Below, in pieces: positions 50,811 to 59,341 of a stretch of DNA of 64,000 nt. The position numbers and the translations under genes are program-made. Below the pieces are notes generated by a model, which was not told where the DNA came from, did no database searches, and saw only the letters and a list, made by a program, of their open reading frames with translations. Numbering within the stretch: position 1 is the stretch's first letter; the number at the start of each line of letters is the position of its first letter. Source of the stretch: Mucilaginibacter endophyticus (GTDB taxonomy: Bacteria > Bacteroidota > Bacteroidia > Sphingobacteriales > Sphingobacteriaceae). The DNA lies in assembly GCF_003351025.1 (NCBI RefSeq), contig NZ_QPCG01000006.1, positions 1 through 64,000 on the forward strand. The letters are read 5' to 3'.

Positions 50811-52460
50811 TTATTTCAATACTGCCGGTAAAATATAATCACGCATCATTTTATCAACCTGCGGATGCGCGTAAGGCGTATTGTAGGCCTCGGCAGTTAT
50901 GATTACTACCAATGGCTGATCGGTAAAAACAAAGATTTTGTTGCCACCATTGCCCGAGCAATAATAAGTTTCGTATGCCTTGCCATTTACCGTATACGTT
51001 TTATTCCAGAAGAGATAGCCGTAAAAGCCCTCGCCTACCACATCTTTAGGCAAAGTGAGGTGTTTGGTAAATGAGTCCTTCACCCAGCTTGGGGGTAACA
51101 CCTGTTTACTATTCCACAAGCCTACGTTTTTATACAGCTGCCCGAATTTGGCGTAATCCAACGAACGCATTTGTAGACCGCCTGCTGTATTGGGGACATT
51201 TTTCGGCGTGTATTGCCAACGATAATTTGTTATGCCCAGAGGCTTAAAAAGCTTGTCGGCCGAATATTTATCCAATCCCCCAGGTACCGATTCATTGAGG
51301 ATATCGCCTAATACCACTACGCCTGCTGTAAAATAATTCCATTGTTTGCCCGCGGCTTTGCTGCTGTCGGTTTTAAGGTCGAGGGCAAATTTCACCCAAT
51401 CGTCTGTAGGATACATATTGTCTTCGTTTCCCGGCGAATCGCTCTTATCATCATCGGCATCAAAAACCGAACTCATGGTAAGCAGGCTCTTGAGCGTTAC
51501 GTTATCTTTTTGAGCCGAATAATTGTTGAATTTCTTCAAATTATAAAACTCTTTTAGAGTTTGATCAACGCTTTTAATATAGCCATCATGAATAGCTATG
51601 CCCATTACAGCCGATGCAAAAGTTTTACCTACCGAACGGGGATTGTGTAATGAATCGCGCGCGCTGCCGTTAAAATATTCCTCTATAAGCAACTTACCGT
51701 TTTTGATCACAACCACACTGGTGATCTGTTTAAACCTGTTGCCCGCAATCATGGCGTTCATCTCCATGATCTTCTTTTTATCAAAAGCCTCATTTGATAC
51801 CGGCCAGTCACTGCCTGGCTTTATAGACTGTAGTTGGGCATCCTTCGGATCAATTGCCGGAACAGTAAAGCTTATCCCGCCCTGTGCTATCAGTTCGCCA
51901 ACTTTTAAATCGGGCACCGCAACATAAGGCCGCACCTCTATTTTAAGCTGATGTGAGCCCGTTGTAAACGCGTCATCTCCGCCATGGTTCATGAACCGCC
52001 CCCATAAAGAACGTCCCCATGAATCCTCGCCACGGTTGCTGATGAGCGGAACAAAAATCGTGGTCTTCGTATTTTTCACAATGGGCAGGTTGGCTCCCTT
52101 ATGCAGGTTTTCCTGATAAACCTGCCTGCCATCTACATAAAAAGTAAACTGAAAATTGCCCTGGTTCAGTTGCTCAATACTTGTCGATGGTTGTAAGGCA
52201 TGCTGATAATTGGTTAGCGAATTGGCCAGCAAAAGCCGCATATATAAATTATTGGCAGGCCTGGCCTGATAGTTTGTTAACAGATCGGTTGCTTTCAACC
52301 CTTCAAGCGGAATAGTATCTGCCTCAAAAACCACTTTACCTATATTGGCTTTTTGTAGGGCCGATGTAATTAGCTCCGGTTGGGTGATATTGCCGGCTTG
52401 CGCAAATATTTTGCAGGTTGTATAAATTATGATAAAGAGTGAGAGTAGATAACGTTTCAT
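50811..52460 (-). CDS. Periplasmic serine hydrolase of the beta-lactamase class C fold
   Basis: A 549-residue exported protein; a signal peptide ends about residue 20 (KIFAQ). Residues about 22-230 are an extra N-terminal beta-rich domain of unknown role. The hydrolase domain begins near 235, with the nucleophile motif Ser276-Val-Gly-Lys279, then WNYFTAG (the Tyr-containing motif) and GNGGNKIFVF near the end. Such proteins act as esterases, D-amino-acid peptidases or penicillin-binding-like enzymes, so beta-lactam resistance should not be assumed. It is transcribed alone, next to an AraC regulator on the same strand. Confidence 0.88.
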   Translation of the reverse strand: MKRYLLSLFIIIYTTCKIFAQAGNITQPELITSALQKANIGKVVFEADTIPLEGLKATDLLTNYQARPANNLYMRLLLANSLTNYQHALQPSTSIEQLNQGNFQFTFYVDGRQVYQENLHKGANLPIVKNTKTTIFVPLISNRGEDSWGRSLWGRFMNHGGDDAFTTGSHQLKIEVRPYVAVPDLKVGELIAQGGISFTVPAIDPKDAQLQSIKPGSDWPVSNEAFDKKKIMEMNAMIAGNRFKQITSVVVIKNGKLLIEEYFNGSARDSLHNPRSVGKTFASAVMGIAIHDGYIKSVDQTLKEFYNLKKFNNYSAQKDNVTLKSLLTMSSVFDADDDKSDSPGNEDNMYPTDDWVKFALDLKTDSSKAAGKQWNYFTAGVVVLGDILNESVPGGLDKYSADKLFKPLGITNYRWQYTPKNVPNTAGGLQMRSLDYAKFGQLYKNVGLWNSKQVLPPSWVKDSFTKHLTLPKDVVGEGFYGYLFWNKTYTVNGKAYETYYCSGNGGNKIFVFTDQPLVVIITAEAYNTPYAHPQVDKMMRDYILPAVLK

Positions 52461-52519
52461 TTTTATTTGTTTAGATTTTACAAATCTGCCACAATCAACA
52501 CATTAAAAATAGAACAGGA

Positions 52520-53335
52520 TTAACATACCCTCAATAAAAGCTTGCGATATGCTGATGGATTGCTCCTGCCAAACTCCTTGAAACAACGTAAAAAGTGGCT
52601 TTGATCGGCAAATCCACAGGTAAATGCTATGTCTGTTAAAGACAATTCCTCATCGGCCAGTAAGGCGAACGATTTTTCAACCCGGAGCTTGCGAACATAT
52701 TCGCCCATTGTACAGTTGAAATACTTTGAAAAATCGCGCGATAAATGAACCGGATGTAAGTTTAACAAATCCGAAAGTTCGGTAAGCGTATGCTTTCGGA
52801 TAGGATCATCGGCAAGGATCTCTTTCAACTTGCCAACCCATGCAGGAACAAGGCTTGATGCGGCAATGTTGCTCAGCTGCATTTTACTAAGCGTTTGCAG
52901 CAATAACGACTCTACCGCTATAGCGGTTAGCTCATCGCCAATCTTTGATTCTTTGAAGATACGGTATAAAAGAAATTTAGCATCCGGATCATGAACGGCA
53001 AAGCTGCCCTCCAGTTTATCCTGCTTGAGCTCCAAACCATCAAACCAGTGTTTTTGCAATTCGATATGAAAGCCGCGGGTAAAGCCTTTAGGTTTAATAT
53101 TATAATGAGGGTCATGCCAGTTGTGAAACAACAGACTGCCTGCAGGGCAATGATAAACTTCTTTCTTATTGCCTTCAATTACATTACCGGCCAATATAAA
53201 GGTGAAGTAGGCATTTTCATGGTAGTGCCAGTCTACCTTATCAAGGGTATATTCGGTATCAGTTATGGTGATGCCCTGTAAATGAGTTGTCTGATTAGTT
53301 TGTCCGTAAAAGCTGCCTGTTTGTAATTGTTTCAC
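52520..53335 (-). CDS. AraC-family transcriptional regulator
   Basis: A 271-residue regulator. The N-terminal half is a cupin-like sensor (DKVDWHYHENAYFTFILAGNVIEGNKKEVYHCPAGSLLFHNWHDPHYN). The C-terminal half has two helix-turn-helix motifs, HTLTELSDLLNLHPVHLSRDFSKYFNCTMGEYVRKLRVEKSF and SLTDIAFTCGFADQSHFLRCFKEFGRSNPSAYRK. The His-rich cupin core suggests small-molecule sensing. The serine hydrolase gene lies just downstream on the same strand, 59 bases away, and may be a target. Ligand unknown. Confidence 0.9.
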   Translation of the reverse strand: MKQLQTGSFYGQTNQTTHLQGITITDTEYTLDKVDWHYHENAYFTFILAGNVIEGNKKEVYHCPAGSLLFHNWHDPHYNIKPKGFTRGFHIELQKHWFDGLELKQDKLEGSFAVHDPDAKFLLYRIFKESKIGDELTAIAVESLLLQTLSKMQLSNIAASSLVPAWVGKLKEILADDPIRKHTLTELSDLLNLHPVHLSRDFSKYFNCTMGEYVRKLRVEKSFALLADEELSLTDIAFTCGFADQSHFLRCFKEFGRSNPSAYRKLLLRVC

Positions 53336-53389
53336 GGTTCAACAGGTTAAATTCACACGTATAAAACTCCCCCTTTAGGTGGCTGGGGC

Positions 53390-54130
53390 CTACACCTCCT
53401 CTACCCTGCGGTCAACAGTCTGAACGTTTGTATTAACGTAGTCGTTCTCAATCAATCCGTCGCGCATACGTACTATGCGGTGGGCATGCAGGGCAATATC
53501 TTCTTCGTGCGTTACCAGGATAATGGTGTTGCCTTTTGCGTGGATATCTTCAATAAGGCCCATGATCTCGATAGAAGTTTTGGTATCAAGGTTACCTGTC
53601 GGCTCATCGGCCAGGATAATGGAAGGATCATTAATAAGCGCCCTTGCCACGGCAACACGCTGCCTTTGCCCACCCGAAAGCTCGTTTGGTTTGTGATCCA
53701 TACGGTGGCCGAGCCCTACGTTTTTCAAAGCGTTACCGGCACGTTCCATACGTTTCTCTTTACTAATACCGGCGTAGATTAGCGGCAAGGCCACATTATC
53801 CAATGCTGTATTACGCGGTAAAAGGTTAAATGTCTGAAATACGAATCCAATCTCCGAGTTACGAACCTCGGCAAGCTGACTATCGGTCATGTGGCTTACA
53901 TCTATCCCGTTAAGAATATACTGCCCTTTGGTTGGTGTATCCAGGCAACCTAAAATATTCATGAGGGTTGATTTACCCGAACCGGATGGACCCATCAAAG
54001 CAACAAATTCGCCTTTGTTAATAGAAAGCGAAACAGATTTCAGCGCGTGGATCACCTCGGCACCTATTACGTATTTACGCCCGATATCATTTATTGTTAT
54101 TAACGGTTTGGCAGTATTTGTTGGCTCCAT
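53390..54130 (-). CDS. ABC transporter ATP-binding protein of the MacB/LolD type
   Basis: A 246-residue cytoplasmic ATPase subunit. Walker A is GPSGSGKS, the Q-loop FVFQTFNLLPRN and signature LSGGQRQRVAVARAL are typical of MacB/LolD, Walker B is ILADEPTGNLD and the H-loop ILVTHEE. No permease is adjacent; a FtsX-type permease lies at 44153. It is followed by a hairpin region and gatC on the same strand. A TGTAAC box is found in front of it, but its -10 half is poor. Confidence 0.93.
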   Translation of the reverse strand: MEPTNTAKPLITINDIGRKYVIGAEVIHALKSVSLSINKGEFVALMGPSGSGKSTLMNILGCLDTPTKGQYILNGIDVSHMTDSQLAEVRNSEIGFVFQTFNLLPRNTALDNVALPLIYAGISKEKRMERAGNALKNVGLGHRMDHKPNELSGGQRQRVAVARALINDPSIILADEPTGNLDTKTSIEIMGLIEDIHAKGNTIILVTHEEDIALHAHRIVRMRDGLIENDYVNTNVQTVDRRVEEV

Positions 54131-54179
54131 GAATTATTTTTTGTTTGGACTGCACATGGGTACCTAATGTTACAGCTTT

Positions 54180-54258
54180 AAAGTCGAAAGTCTTAAGTTT
54201 TTAGTCAAAAGTTATTTTTTATTACCAGACTTAAGACTCCCGGCTTAAAACTTCGAAC
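54180..54258. repeat. AAGTCTTAAG-word inverted repeat
   Basis: The left arm GTCGAAAGTCTTAAGTTTTT and right arm CAGACTTAAGACTCC pair around TTTTTTATT. It shares its word with the element at 17672-17747. Confidence 0.7.
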
Positions 54259-54549
54259 TTACTTCTCAATCACCTTGGCTACTAAAAAGTAGTCCTCATC
54301 ATGTTTAGGGGCATTTTCCAGGGCTTCTTCGTGTGTAATTCGTTGCTTCACCACGTCCTCACGCAGTACGTTAGCACCGGTAGTCATGTAAACCAGCGGC
54401 TCAACACCTGTTGTATCTACCTCGTTTAGTTTAGCCATAAAATCAAGGATTTTGCTCATATCCTGCATGGTATCCTGTACTTCGGCTTCGGTAAGTTCAA
54501 GGCGGGCCAGGTGGGCTACTTTTTCAACGGTTTCTTTATCAATGGTCAT
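54259..54549 (-). CDS. gatC: Aspartyl/glutamyl-tRNA amidotransferase subunit C
   Basis: A 96-residue subunit that stabilises the GatCAB amidotransferase, which converts misacylated Glu-tRNA-Gln or Asp-tRNA-Asn. The pattern VEKVAHLARLELTEAEVQDTMQDMSKILDFMAKLNEVDTTGVEPLVYM and LREDVV is diagnostic. The start at 54549 (MTIDKETV) is chosen; the upstream in-frame codons belong to an acyltransferase relic. gatA and gatB are not in the window. Confidence 0.92.
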   Translation of the reverse strand: MTIDKETVEKVAHLARLELTEAEVQDTMQDMSKILDFMAKLNEVDTTGVEPLVYMTTGANVLREDVVKQRITHEEALENAPKHDEDYFLVAKVIEK

Positions 54550-54563
54550 GCCTGTTGTAATTT

Positions 54564-54686
54564 TTATTTTATATATAACGTAAACCTCATGGCGCAAAGC
54601 ATCGATTCATTTAATGTTGAACGAACCGTTTCAATCGGTTTATCCACAAATATATTACAAATTCCCGGTCTGCTGCCATATAATTG
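54564..54686 (-). pseudogene. Relic of a second acyltransferase C-terminus
   Basis: Read on the minus strand this 41-codon fragment contains YGSRPGICNIFVDKPIET and ends at a stop at 54564. It aligns with HGSRPGLCKFKIHKPIET near the end of the intact acyltransferase just upstream. It starts right after the intact gene's stop, with no start codon or catalytic motif. It is most simply a leftover of a tandem duplication or a recombined gene end. Confidence 0.8.
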
Positions 54687-54687
54687 A

Positions 54688-55449
54688 TTAAGCAAAAGTA
54701 GAAACCGGATCTCCAAATTTTAAATCCCGATTCATAACCTCAAATACTTTATCGCGTAAAGCATCTGCATCATCAATATTCATGTGCGCGGTTTCGATAG
54801 GTTTATGGATTTTAAATTTACACAACCCTGGCCTGCTACCGTGTTTGGTGCCTGTATCCCAAAGTATTTGCCATGTATTTGCGGATGCTACCGGGATGAT
54901 GGGTATTTTTAATTCAATAGCCAACCTGAAAGGCCCATTTTTAAACGATCCAAGTTGCGGCGGATAATGGTCAGAGATACCTCCTTCAGGAAAAATAATA
55001 AGCGATATACCTTCCTGCAATTTCTCGGATGCCTTTTTAAATGCACGGAACGACGACATTTTGCTGTCGCGGTTAACAGGAATATCTACCGTGCGAAAAA
55101 AAAGACCGGTAACAAGCCCTTCCTCAAGCTCCTGTTTCCCCATGAAACAACAATTGCTTTTAACCAGTATACACATTGCCGAAATATCAAGGTTTGAGGT
55201 ATGGTTGGGGCAAATGATATACGGCTTGCCCCAGTCTATCGGCTGCTCATACTCAAAGCGATAAAAAATGCCCACAAAAGCCGAACTAACTAATCCCCAG
55301 ATTCTTCTAAATGAATTAAGTGTACTGTAGCGTTCGGGTTTACGCGAAAAATAATAGAAAAAAGGCCACAATATAAGGTAGCCAAGGGCTACGCTCACAA
55401 TGTAAAGGTATACGTGCACTTTTCTCAATATCATTTTCATCATCACCAA
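54688..55449 (-). CDS. PlsC-family lysophospholipid acyltransferase
   Basis: A 253-residue membrane enzyme that should acylate the sn-2 position of lysophosphatidic acid or a related lipid. After an N-terminal hydrophobic segment (about 10-32) comes the catalytic CPNHTSNLDISAM (NHxxxxD), then the acceptor motif LIIFPEGGISDH, and PIIPVASANTW. The exact start among several Met codons (MVMMKM) is uncertain. It is divergent from trpS with only 31 bases between starts, and is followed immediately by a degenerate copy of its own C-terminus. Confidence 0.9.
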   Translation of the reverse strand: MVMMKMILRKVHVYLYIVSVALGYLILWPFFYYFSRKPERYSTLNSFRRIWGLVSSAFVGIFYRFEYEQPIDWGKPYIICPNHTSNLDISAMCILVKSNCCFMGKQELEEGLVTGLFFRTVDIPVNRDSKMSSFRAFKKASEKLQEGISLIIFPEGGISDHYPPQLGSFKNGPFRLAIELKIPIIPVASANTWQILWDTGTKHGSRPGLCKFKIHKPIETAHMNIDDADALRDKVFEVMNRDLKFGDPVSTFA

Positions 55450-55465
55450 AAATAGAAAAATTCCT

Positions 55466-55473
55466 TACTTTCG
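55466..55473 (+). promoter_or_regulatory. -7-like element for trpS
   Basis: TACTTTCG matches TAnnTTTG at seven of eight positions and lies 7 bases before the ATG at 55481, giving an almost leaderless transcript. Confidence 0.4.
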
Positions 55474-55480
55474 CCACACT

Positions 55481-56476
55481 ATGGAGACTGTTGTTAGTGG
55501 TATCCGATCGACCGGAAACTTACACTTAGGAAATTATTACGGAGCGTTGCAAAACTTTATAAAAATGCAGCATGAATACAACTGCTTTTTCTTTATTGCC
55601 GACCTCCACTCGTTAACTACACACCCAACACCCGCCGATTTACACGGTAACGTGAAACAGGTGCTGATAGAATATTTAGCCGCCGGTATCGATCCGGAGA
55701 AGGCTACGATATATGTACAGTCGGATGTTCCGGAAGTTACAGAATTATACCTGTACCTGAACATGAACGCCTATATGGGCGAGTTGGAACGTGCTACGTC
55801 TTTTAAGGATAAAGTACGCGCCAATCCCGAAAACGTAAATGCCGGCCTGCTCACTTACCCGGTATTAATGGCTGCCGACATCATTATCCATAAAGCAACC
55901 AAAGTACCTGTTGGTAAAGACCAGGAACAGCACCTTGAAATGGCCCGCACCTTTGGTAACCGTTTCAACAGGCTGTATAACAATGATTACTTCCCCGAAC
56001 CTTATGCCTTTAGTTTTGGCGAGAGTTTGGTAAAAATTCCAGGTCTGGATGGTAAGGGAAAAATGGGCAAATCGGAAGGCGAAGGCAACGCTATATTTTT
56101 AGGCGATACGCCTGAGGCTATCCGTAAAAAGGTAATGCGCGCAGTAACCGACGGCGGCCCAACCGTTGAAAACCAACAAAAACCACAGGAGATCCAAAAC
56201 CTGTTTGATTTGATGAAAGTGGTATCAACGCCAGATACACTTGCTCATTTTGACGAGCTATATAACAAAATGGCCATCCGCTACGGCGATCTGAAAAAAC
56301 AGCTTGCCGAAGATATGGTGCTGGCTACCGCCCCTATCCGCGACAGGATCAATGCTATAGCCGCTGATACCGATTACCTGCGCAAAGTAGCAGAAATGGG
56401 TGCAGATAAAGCCCGCGAGAGCGCTTCAAAAACGATAAGAGAAGTTAGAGAGATCATAGGCTTCAGGAAATTTTAA
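55481..56476 (+). CDS. trpS: Tryptophanyl-tRNA synthetase
   Basis: A 331-residue class I aminoacyl-tRNA synthetase. The HIGH-like motif is GNLHLGNYYG and the KMSKS-like motif is GKMGKSEG. The Trp-pocket segments LTYPVLMAADIIIHKA and DQEQHLEMAR are also present. Length is normal. The start at 55481 gives METVVSGIRSTGNLHLGN, as in orthologues. It is followed by a GTTCATAGTTCATGG-word hairpin and then dNK and kdsB, which form a separate pair. Confidence 0.96.
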   Translation: METVVSGIRSTGNLHLGNYYGALQNFIKMQHEYNCFFFIADLHSLTTHPTPADLHGNVKQVLIEYLAAGIDPEKATIYVQSDVPEVTELYLYLNMNAYMGELERATSFKDKVRANPENVNAGLLTYPVLMAADIIIHKATKVPVGKDQEQHLEMARTFGNRFNRLYNNDYFPEPYAFSFGESLVKIPGLDGKGKMGKSEGEGNAIFLGDTPEAIRKKVMRAVTDGGPTVENQQKPQEIQNLFDLMKVVSTPDTLAHFDELYNKMAIRYGDLKKQLAEDMVLATAPIRDRINAIAADTDYLRKVAEMGADKARESASKTIREVREIIGFRKF

Positions 56477-56482
56477 ATAGCA

Positions 56483-56598
56483 GGTTTTGATAGTTCATAG
56501 TTCATGGTGTATATTAGTCGGAGTTCATTTCAAAATAACGGGTGCTCTTCGACAAAAACATCAGCTATGAACCATGAACTATAACCCATGAACTAAAG
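56483..56598. repeat. ATGAACTATGAAC-word inverted repeat
   Basis: The left arm TTGATAGTTCATAGTTCATGG faces a right arm containing CTATGAACCATGAACTATAA, about 70 bases apart. It lies between trpS and the deoxynucleoside kinase, ending three bases before its ATG. Confidence 0.75.
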
Positions 56599-56601
56599 AA
56601 T

Positions 56602-57216
56602 ATGCACTTAGCTATTGTAGGAAATATAGGCGCCGGCAAAACTACCCTTACCGAAATGCTGGCCAAAAATTACGGGTGGGACCCATTGTACGAAGCCGTA
56701 GATAATAATCCCTACCTTGAAGATTTTTACAGCGACATGAAACGCTGGAGTTTCAACCTGCAAATCTACTTCCTGAATAGCCGTTACCGTCAGATCATTG
56801 ATATTCAGAAAGGCGGGCAAAACATTATCCAGGACCGTACCATTTATGAAGATGCCTACATTTTTGCAGAAAACCTGCATGATATGGGCCTGATGACCAC
56901 CCGCGATTACGAAAACTATGAATCAATTTTTCAGAATATAACCGAGTTCATTAAACCGCCTGATCTGCTGGTTTATCTTAAAGCTTCTGTACCTACACTC
57001 GTAAGCAATATTCAGCGCCGTGGCCGTGAATATGAGATAGGTATCCGTTTAGATTATCTTTCAAAACTGAACGAAAAGTATGATAAATGGATCAACAATT
57101 ACAAACTCGGCAAGCTGCTGATCCTGGATAAAGACAACCTTGATTTTGCCAACAATACCGAAGACATGGCTACCATTGTGAACCTGATTGAAAGAGAGAT
57201 CAACGGGCTGTTTTAA
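56602..57216 (+). CDS. Deoxynucleoside kinase
   Basis: A 204-residue kinase that phosphorylates deoxynucleosides for salvage. The P-loop is GNIGAGKTTL, the catalytic DRT motif lies in QDRTIYEDAYIF, and the lid is NIQRRGREYEIGIRLDYL. It belongs to the deoxyadenosine/deoxyguanosine kinase group. It is cytoplasmic. kdsB begins only 9 bases after its stop, so the two are an operon of unrelated functions. Confidence 0.92.
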   Translation: MHLAIVGNIGAGKTTLTEMLAKNYGWDPLYEAVDNNPYLEDFYSDMKRWSFNLQIYFLNSRYRQIIDIQKGGQNIIQDRTIYEDAYIFAENLHDMGLMTTRDYENYESIFQNITEFIKPPDLLVYLKASVPTLVSNIQRRGREYEIGIRLDYLSKLNEKYDKWINNYKLGKLLILDKDNLDFANNTEDMATIVNLIEREINGLF

Positions 57217-57225
57217 AGTTATACG

Positions 57226-57960
57226 ATGAAAATCTTAGGCATCATACCCGCCCGTTACGCGTCATCACGTTTCCCCGGTAAACCATTGGTTGATATCGGT
57301 GGTAAAACCATGATCCAGCGTGTGTACGGGCAGGCTAAAAAATGCCGCAGCCTGAGCGAGGTTATTGTAGCCACCGATGACGACCGGATTTTTAAACATG
57401 TTACCGGTTTTGGCGGCGTAGCCGTAATGACAGGTTCAAACCACCAAAGTGGTACCGACCGCTGTGCCGAAGTTGCCCGCTTACATCCCGGCTATGATGT
57501 GATCATCAATATTCAGGGAGATGAACCTTTTATCGATCCTGAACAGATTGTCAAATTAACCAACTGTTTTAATGATGCGGACACCCAGTTGGCTACTCTT
57601 GTAAAAAGGATCTTCACCGAGCAGGAACTGCATAATACCAATTCGCCAAAAGTGGTTATCAATAAACTATCTGAGGCTATTTATTTCTCCCGCGCTACCC
57701 TACCCCACATTCGCGGTCAGGAACCCGAAAACTGGCTCGAGTTTCATGTTTTTTATAAACACATTGGCATTTACGGTTACCGCGCCGATGTTTTGCAGCA
57801 AATTACCCTGCTGCCTGTATCTCCGCTTGAAAAAGCTGAAAGCCTGGAACAACTTCGCTGGATTGACAACGGCTACCGCATTAAAGTTGCCGAAACCGAA
57901 CTGGAAACCCATGCCGTTGATGTGCCGGAAGATCTGGAAAAGTTGAAGTTTGATATATAA
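57226..57960 (+). CDS. kdsB: 3-deoxy-manno-octulosonate cytidylyltransferase
   Basis: A 244-residue enzyme that activates Kdo with CTP for lipopolysaccharide core synthesis. The nucleotide-binding signature is IPARYASSRFPGKPL, followed by VIVATDDDRIF, HQSGTDRCAEVA, INIQGDEPFI and the C-terminal SPLEKAESLEQLRWIDNGY. It is cytoplasmic and typical in length. Its presence means the outer membrane carries Kdo-containing lipid A. It shares an operon with the kinase just upstream. Confidence 0.96.
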   Translation: MKILGIIPARYASSRFPGKPLVDIGGKTMIQRVYGQAKKCRSLSEVIVATDDDRIFKHVTGFGGVAVMTGSNHQSGTDRCAEVARLHPGYDVIINIQGDEPFIDPEQIVKLTNCFNDADTQLATLVKRIFTEQELHNTNSPKVVINKLSEAIYFSRATLPHIRGQEPENWLEFHVFYKHIGIYGYRADVLQQITLLPVSPLEKAESLEQLRWIDNGYRIKVAETELETHAVDVPEDLEKLKFDI

Positions 57961-58092
57961 ATACGGCGAAAACAACGTTCGCATTTCCTGCAATAACCTT
58001 CCTTGCTACTCACCCGTATAAAAGTGGAATGCGTTAAATTAACAGCCAGTTTGAACTATTGAAACACGGCTCTACTATTAAAAAGTAAATAG

Positions 58093-58126
58093 TTTACACC
58101 AACGGTAAACAGTTTAATACTTTCGT
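58093..58126 (+). promoter_or_regulatory. Inverted repeat and -7-like element before the FIST gene
   Basis: GTTTAC (58093-58098) and GTAAAC (58106-58111) form a spaced palindrome, extended on the outside by AAAGTA and TACTTT. TACTTTCG at 58119-58126 resembles a -7 element. It could be a repressor site over the promoter of the FIST-kinase pair. Confidence 0.5.
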
Positions 58127-58201
58127 ATTTAACCAATTATTGCTTTGTAAATTATATAACTTTATATATGGCATAGCCGCGCTTTTAACCTAAAAACCAT
58201 T

Positions 58202-59338
58202 ATGAGAATAAGGCAGCATCATTTTGTAAACAAAGGTTGGGTAAATTATTCTGCCGATCCGGAATTTAACACCGAAAAATGTCAGTTGGTACTTGCCTTT
58301 GGCGCACCGCAGATTATTACCGATCCCGGAATTTACGATTATCTTAAATCAGGTTATCCTAATGCCAATATCGTGTTTGCCTCCACGGCCGGCGAAATTA
58401 TAGGTAGCGACGTGTACGACGATAGTATCGTAGTAACTGCCGTAGAACTGGAAAAGTCAACTATTAGTTGCACGGCTACTCATGTAAATGAACAGGCAAA
58501 CAGTGCCGAAACTGGCGCCTTCCTGATGTCGCAGCTGGATAAAAAAGAATTAAACTGTGTATTCATCATATCCGACGGTACTTTTATAAATGGCAGCGAG
58601 CTGGTTGATGGTTTTAACGGTGATAATCCCGGTAAAGTCCCTGTAACAGGAGGCCTCGCCGGTGATGCGGCGCGGTTCAGCAGTACATTTACAAGTCTTA
58701 ATGCTGTCCCTACCCAGGGAAATGTTATAGCTATTGGCTTTTATGGCGATAACCTGCATATCAATCATGGGTCATGCGGAGGTTGGGAAGAATTTGGGCC
58801 ACAGCGCACTATTACCAGATCGGACAAAAACGTACTTTTTGAAATAGATGGAAAAAGCGCCCTCGACCTTTATAAAGAATATTTAGGTGAATACGCTAAA
58901 GAATTGCCCGGTTCGGCCCTGTTGTTCCCATTATCGTTAAGCATTGATGGTTCGGATAAAAAACTGGTGCGTACCATATTAAACGTTAGTGAAGACGAGA
59001 AATCAATGACCTTTGCAGGCAACTTGCCCGAAGGCAGTAAAGTACGACTGATGAAGGCCAACTTTGAAAAATTGATTGATGCCTCATCATCCGCCGCTAC
59101 CGACTCTATAATAAGCCCGGAAGAGGCAGATCTGGCTATATTAGTAAGCTGCGTTGGCCGAAAACTGGTATTAAACGATCGTACAGACGAAGAGTTAATG
59201 GCTGCAAAAAATATTTTCGGTGATAAAACATCCATGGCAGGATTTTACTCGTATGGAGAATTGTCACCCCTGAATAAAGGGTCAAACTGCGAGCTGCATA
59301 ACCAAACCATGACTATCACAACTTTCACCGAACGTTAA
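58202..59338 (+). CDS. FIST-domain sensor protein
   Basis: A 378-residue soluble protein composed of FIST_N (about 25-230) and FIST_C (about 240-365) domains. Recognisable segments are FASTAGEIIGSDVYDDSIVV, GLAGDAARFSSTFT, and near the C-terminus LVSCVGRKLVLNDR and MAGFYSYGELSPL. FIST proteins are predicted intracellular sensors of small ligands such as amino acids, coupled to kinases or cyclases. The hybrid kinase gene starts 4 bases after its stop, so signal transfer by direct contact is likely. A palindrome about 100 bases upstream may regulate the pair. Confidence 0.93.
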   Translation: MRIRQHHFVNKGWVNYSADPEFNTEKCQLVLAFGAPQIITDPGIYDYLKSGYPNANIVFASTAGEIIGSDVYDDSIVVTAVELEKSTISCTATHVNEQANSAETGAFLMSQLDKKELNCVFIISDGTFINGSELVDGFNGDNPGKVPVTGGLAGDAARFSSTFTSLNAVPTQGNVIAIGFYGDNLHINHGSCGGWEEFGPQRTITRSDKNVLFEIDGKSALDLYKEYLGEYAKELPGSALLFPLSLSIDGSDKKLVRTILNVSEDEKSMTFAGNLPEGSKVRLMKANFEKLIDASSSAATDSIISPEEADLAILVSCVGRKLVLNDRTDEELMAAKNIFGDKTSMAGFYSYGELSPLNKGSNCELHNQTMTITTFTER

Positions 59339-59341
59339 TTT

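Noticed and set aside
53336..54175. TGTAAC box with a later GTCC before the ABC ATPase gene, as a fourth ECF-like promoter
   Set aside because: The -10 half lacks CGTC, and one box alone is expected by chance in AT-rich DNA.
54550..54597. N-terminal extension of GatC
   Set aside because: The codons belong to the acyltransferase relic and an AT-rich leader; orthologues start at the internal Met.
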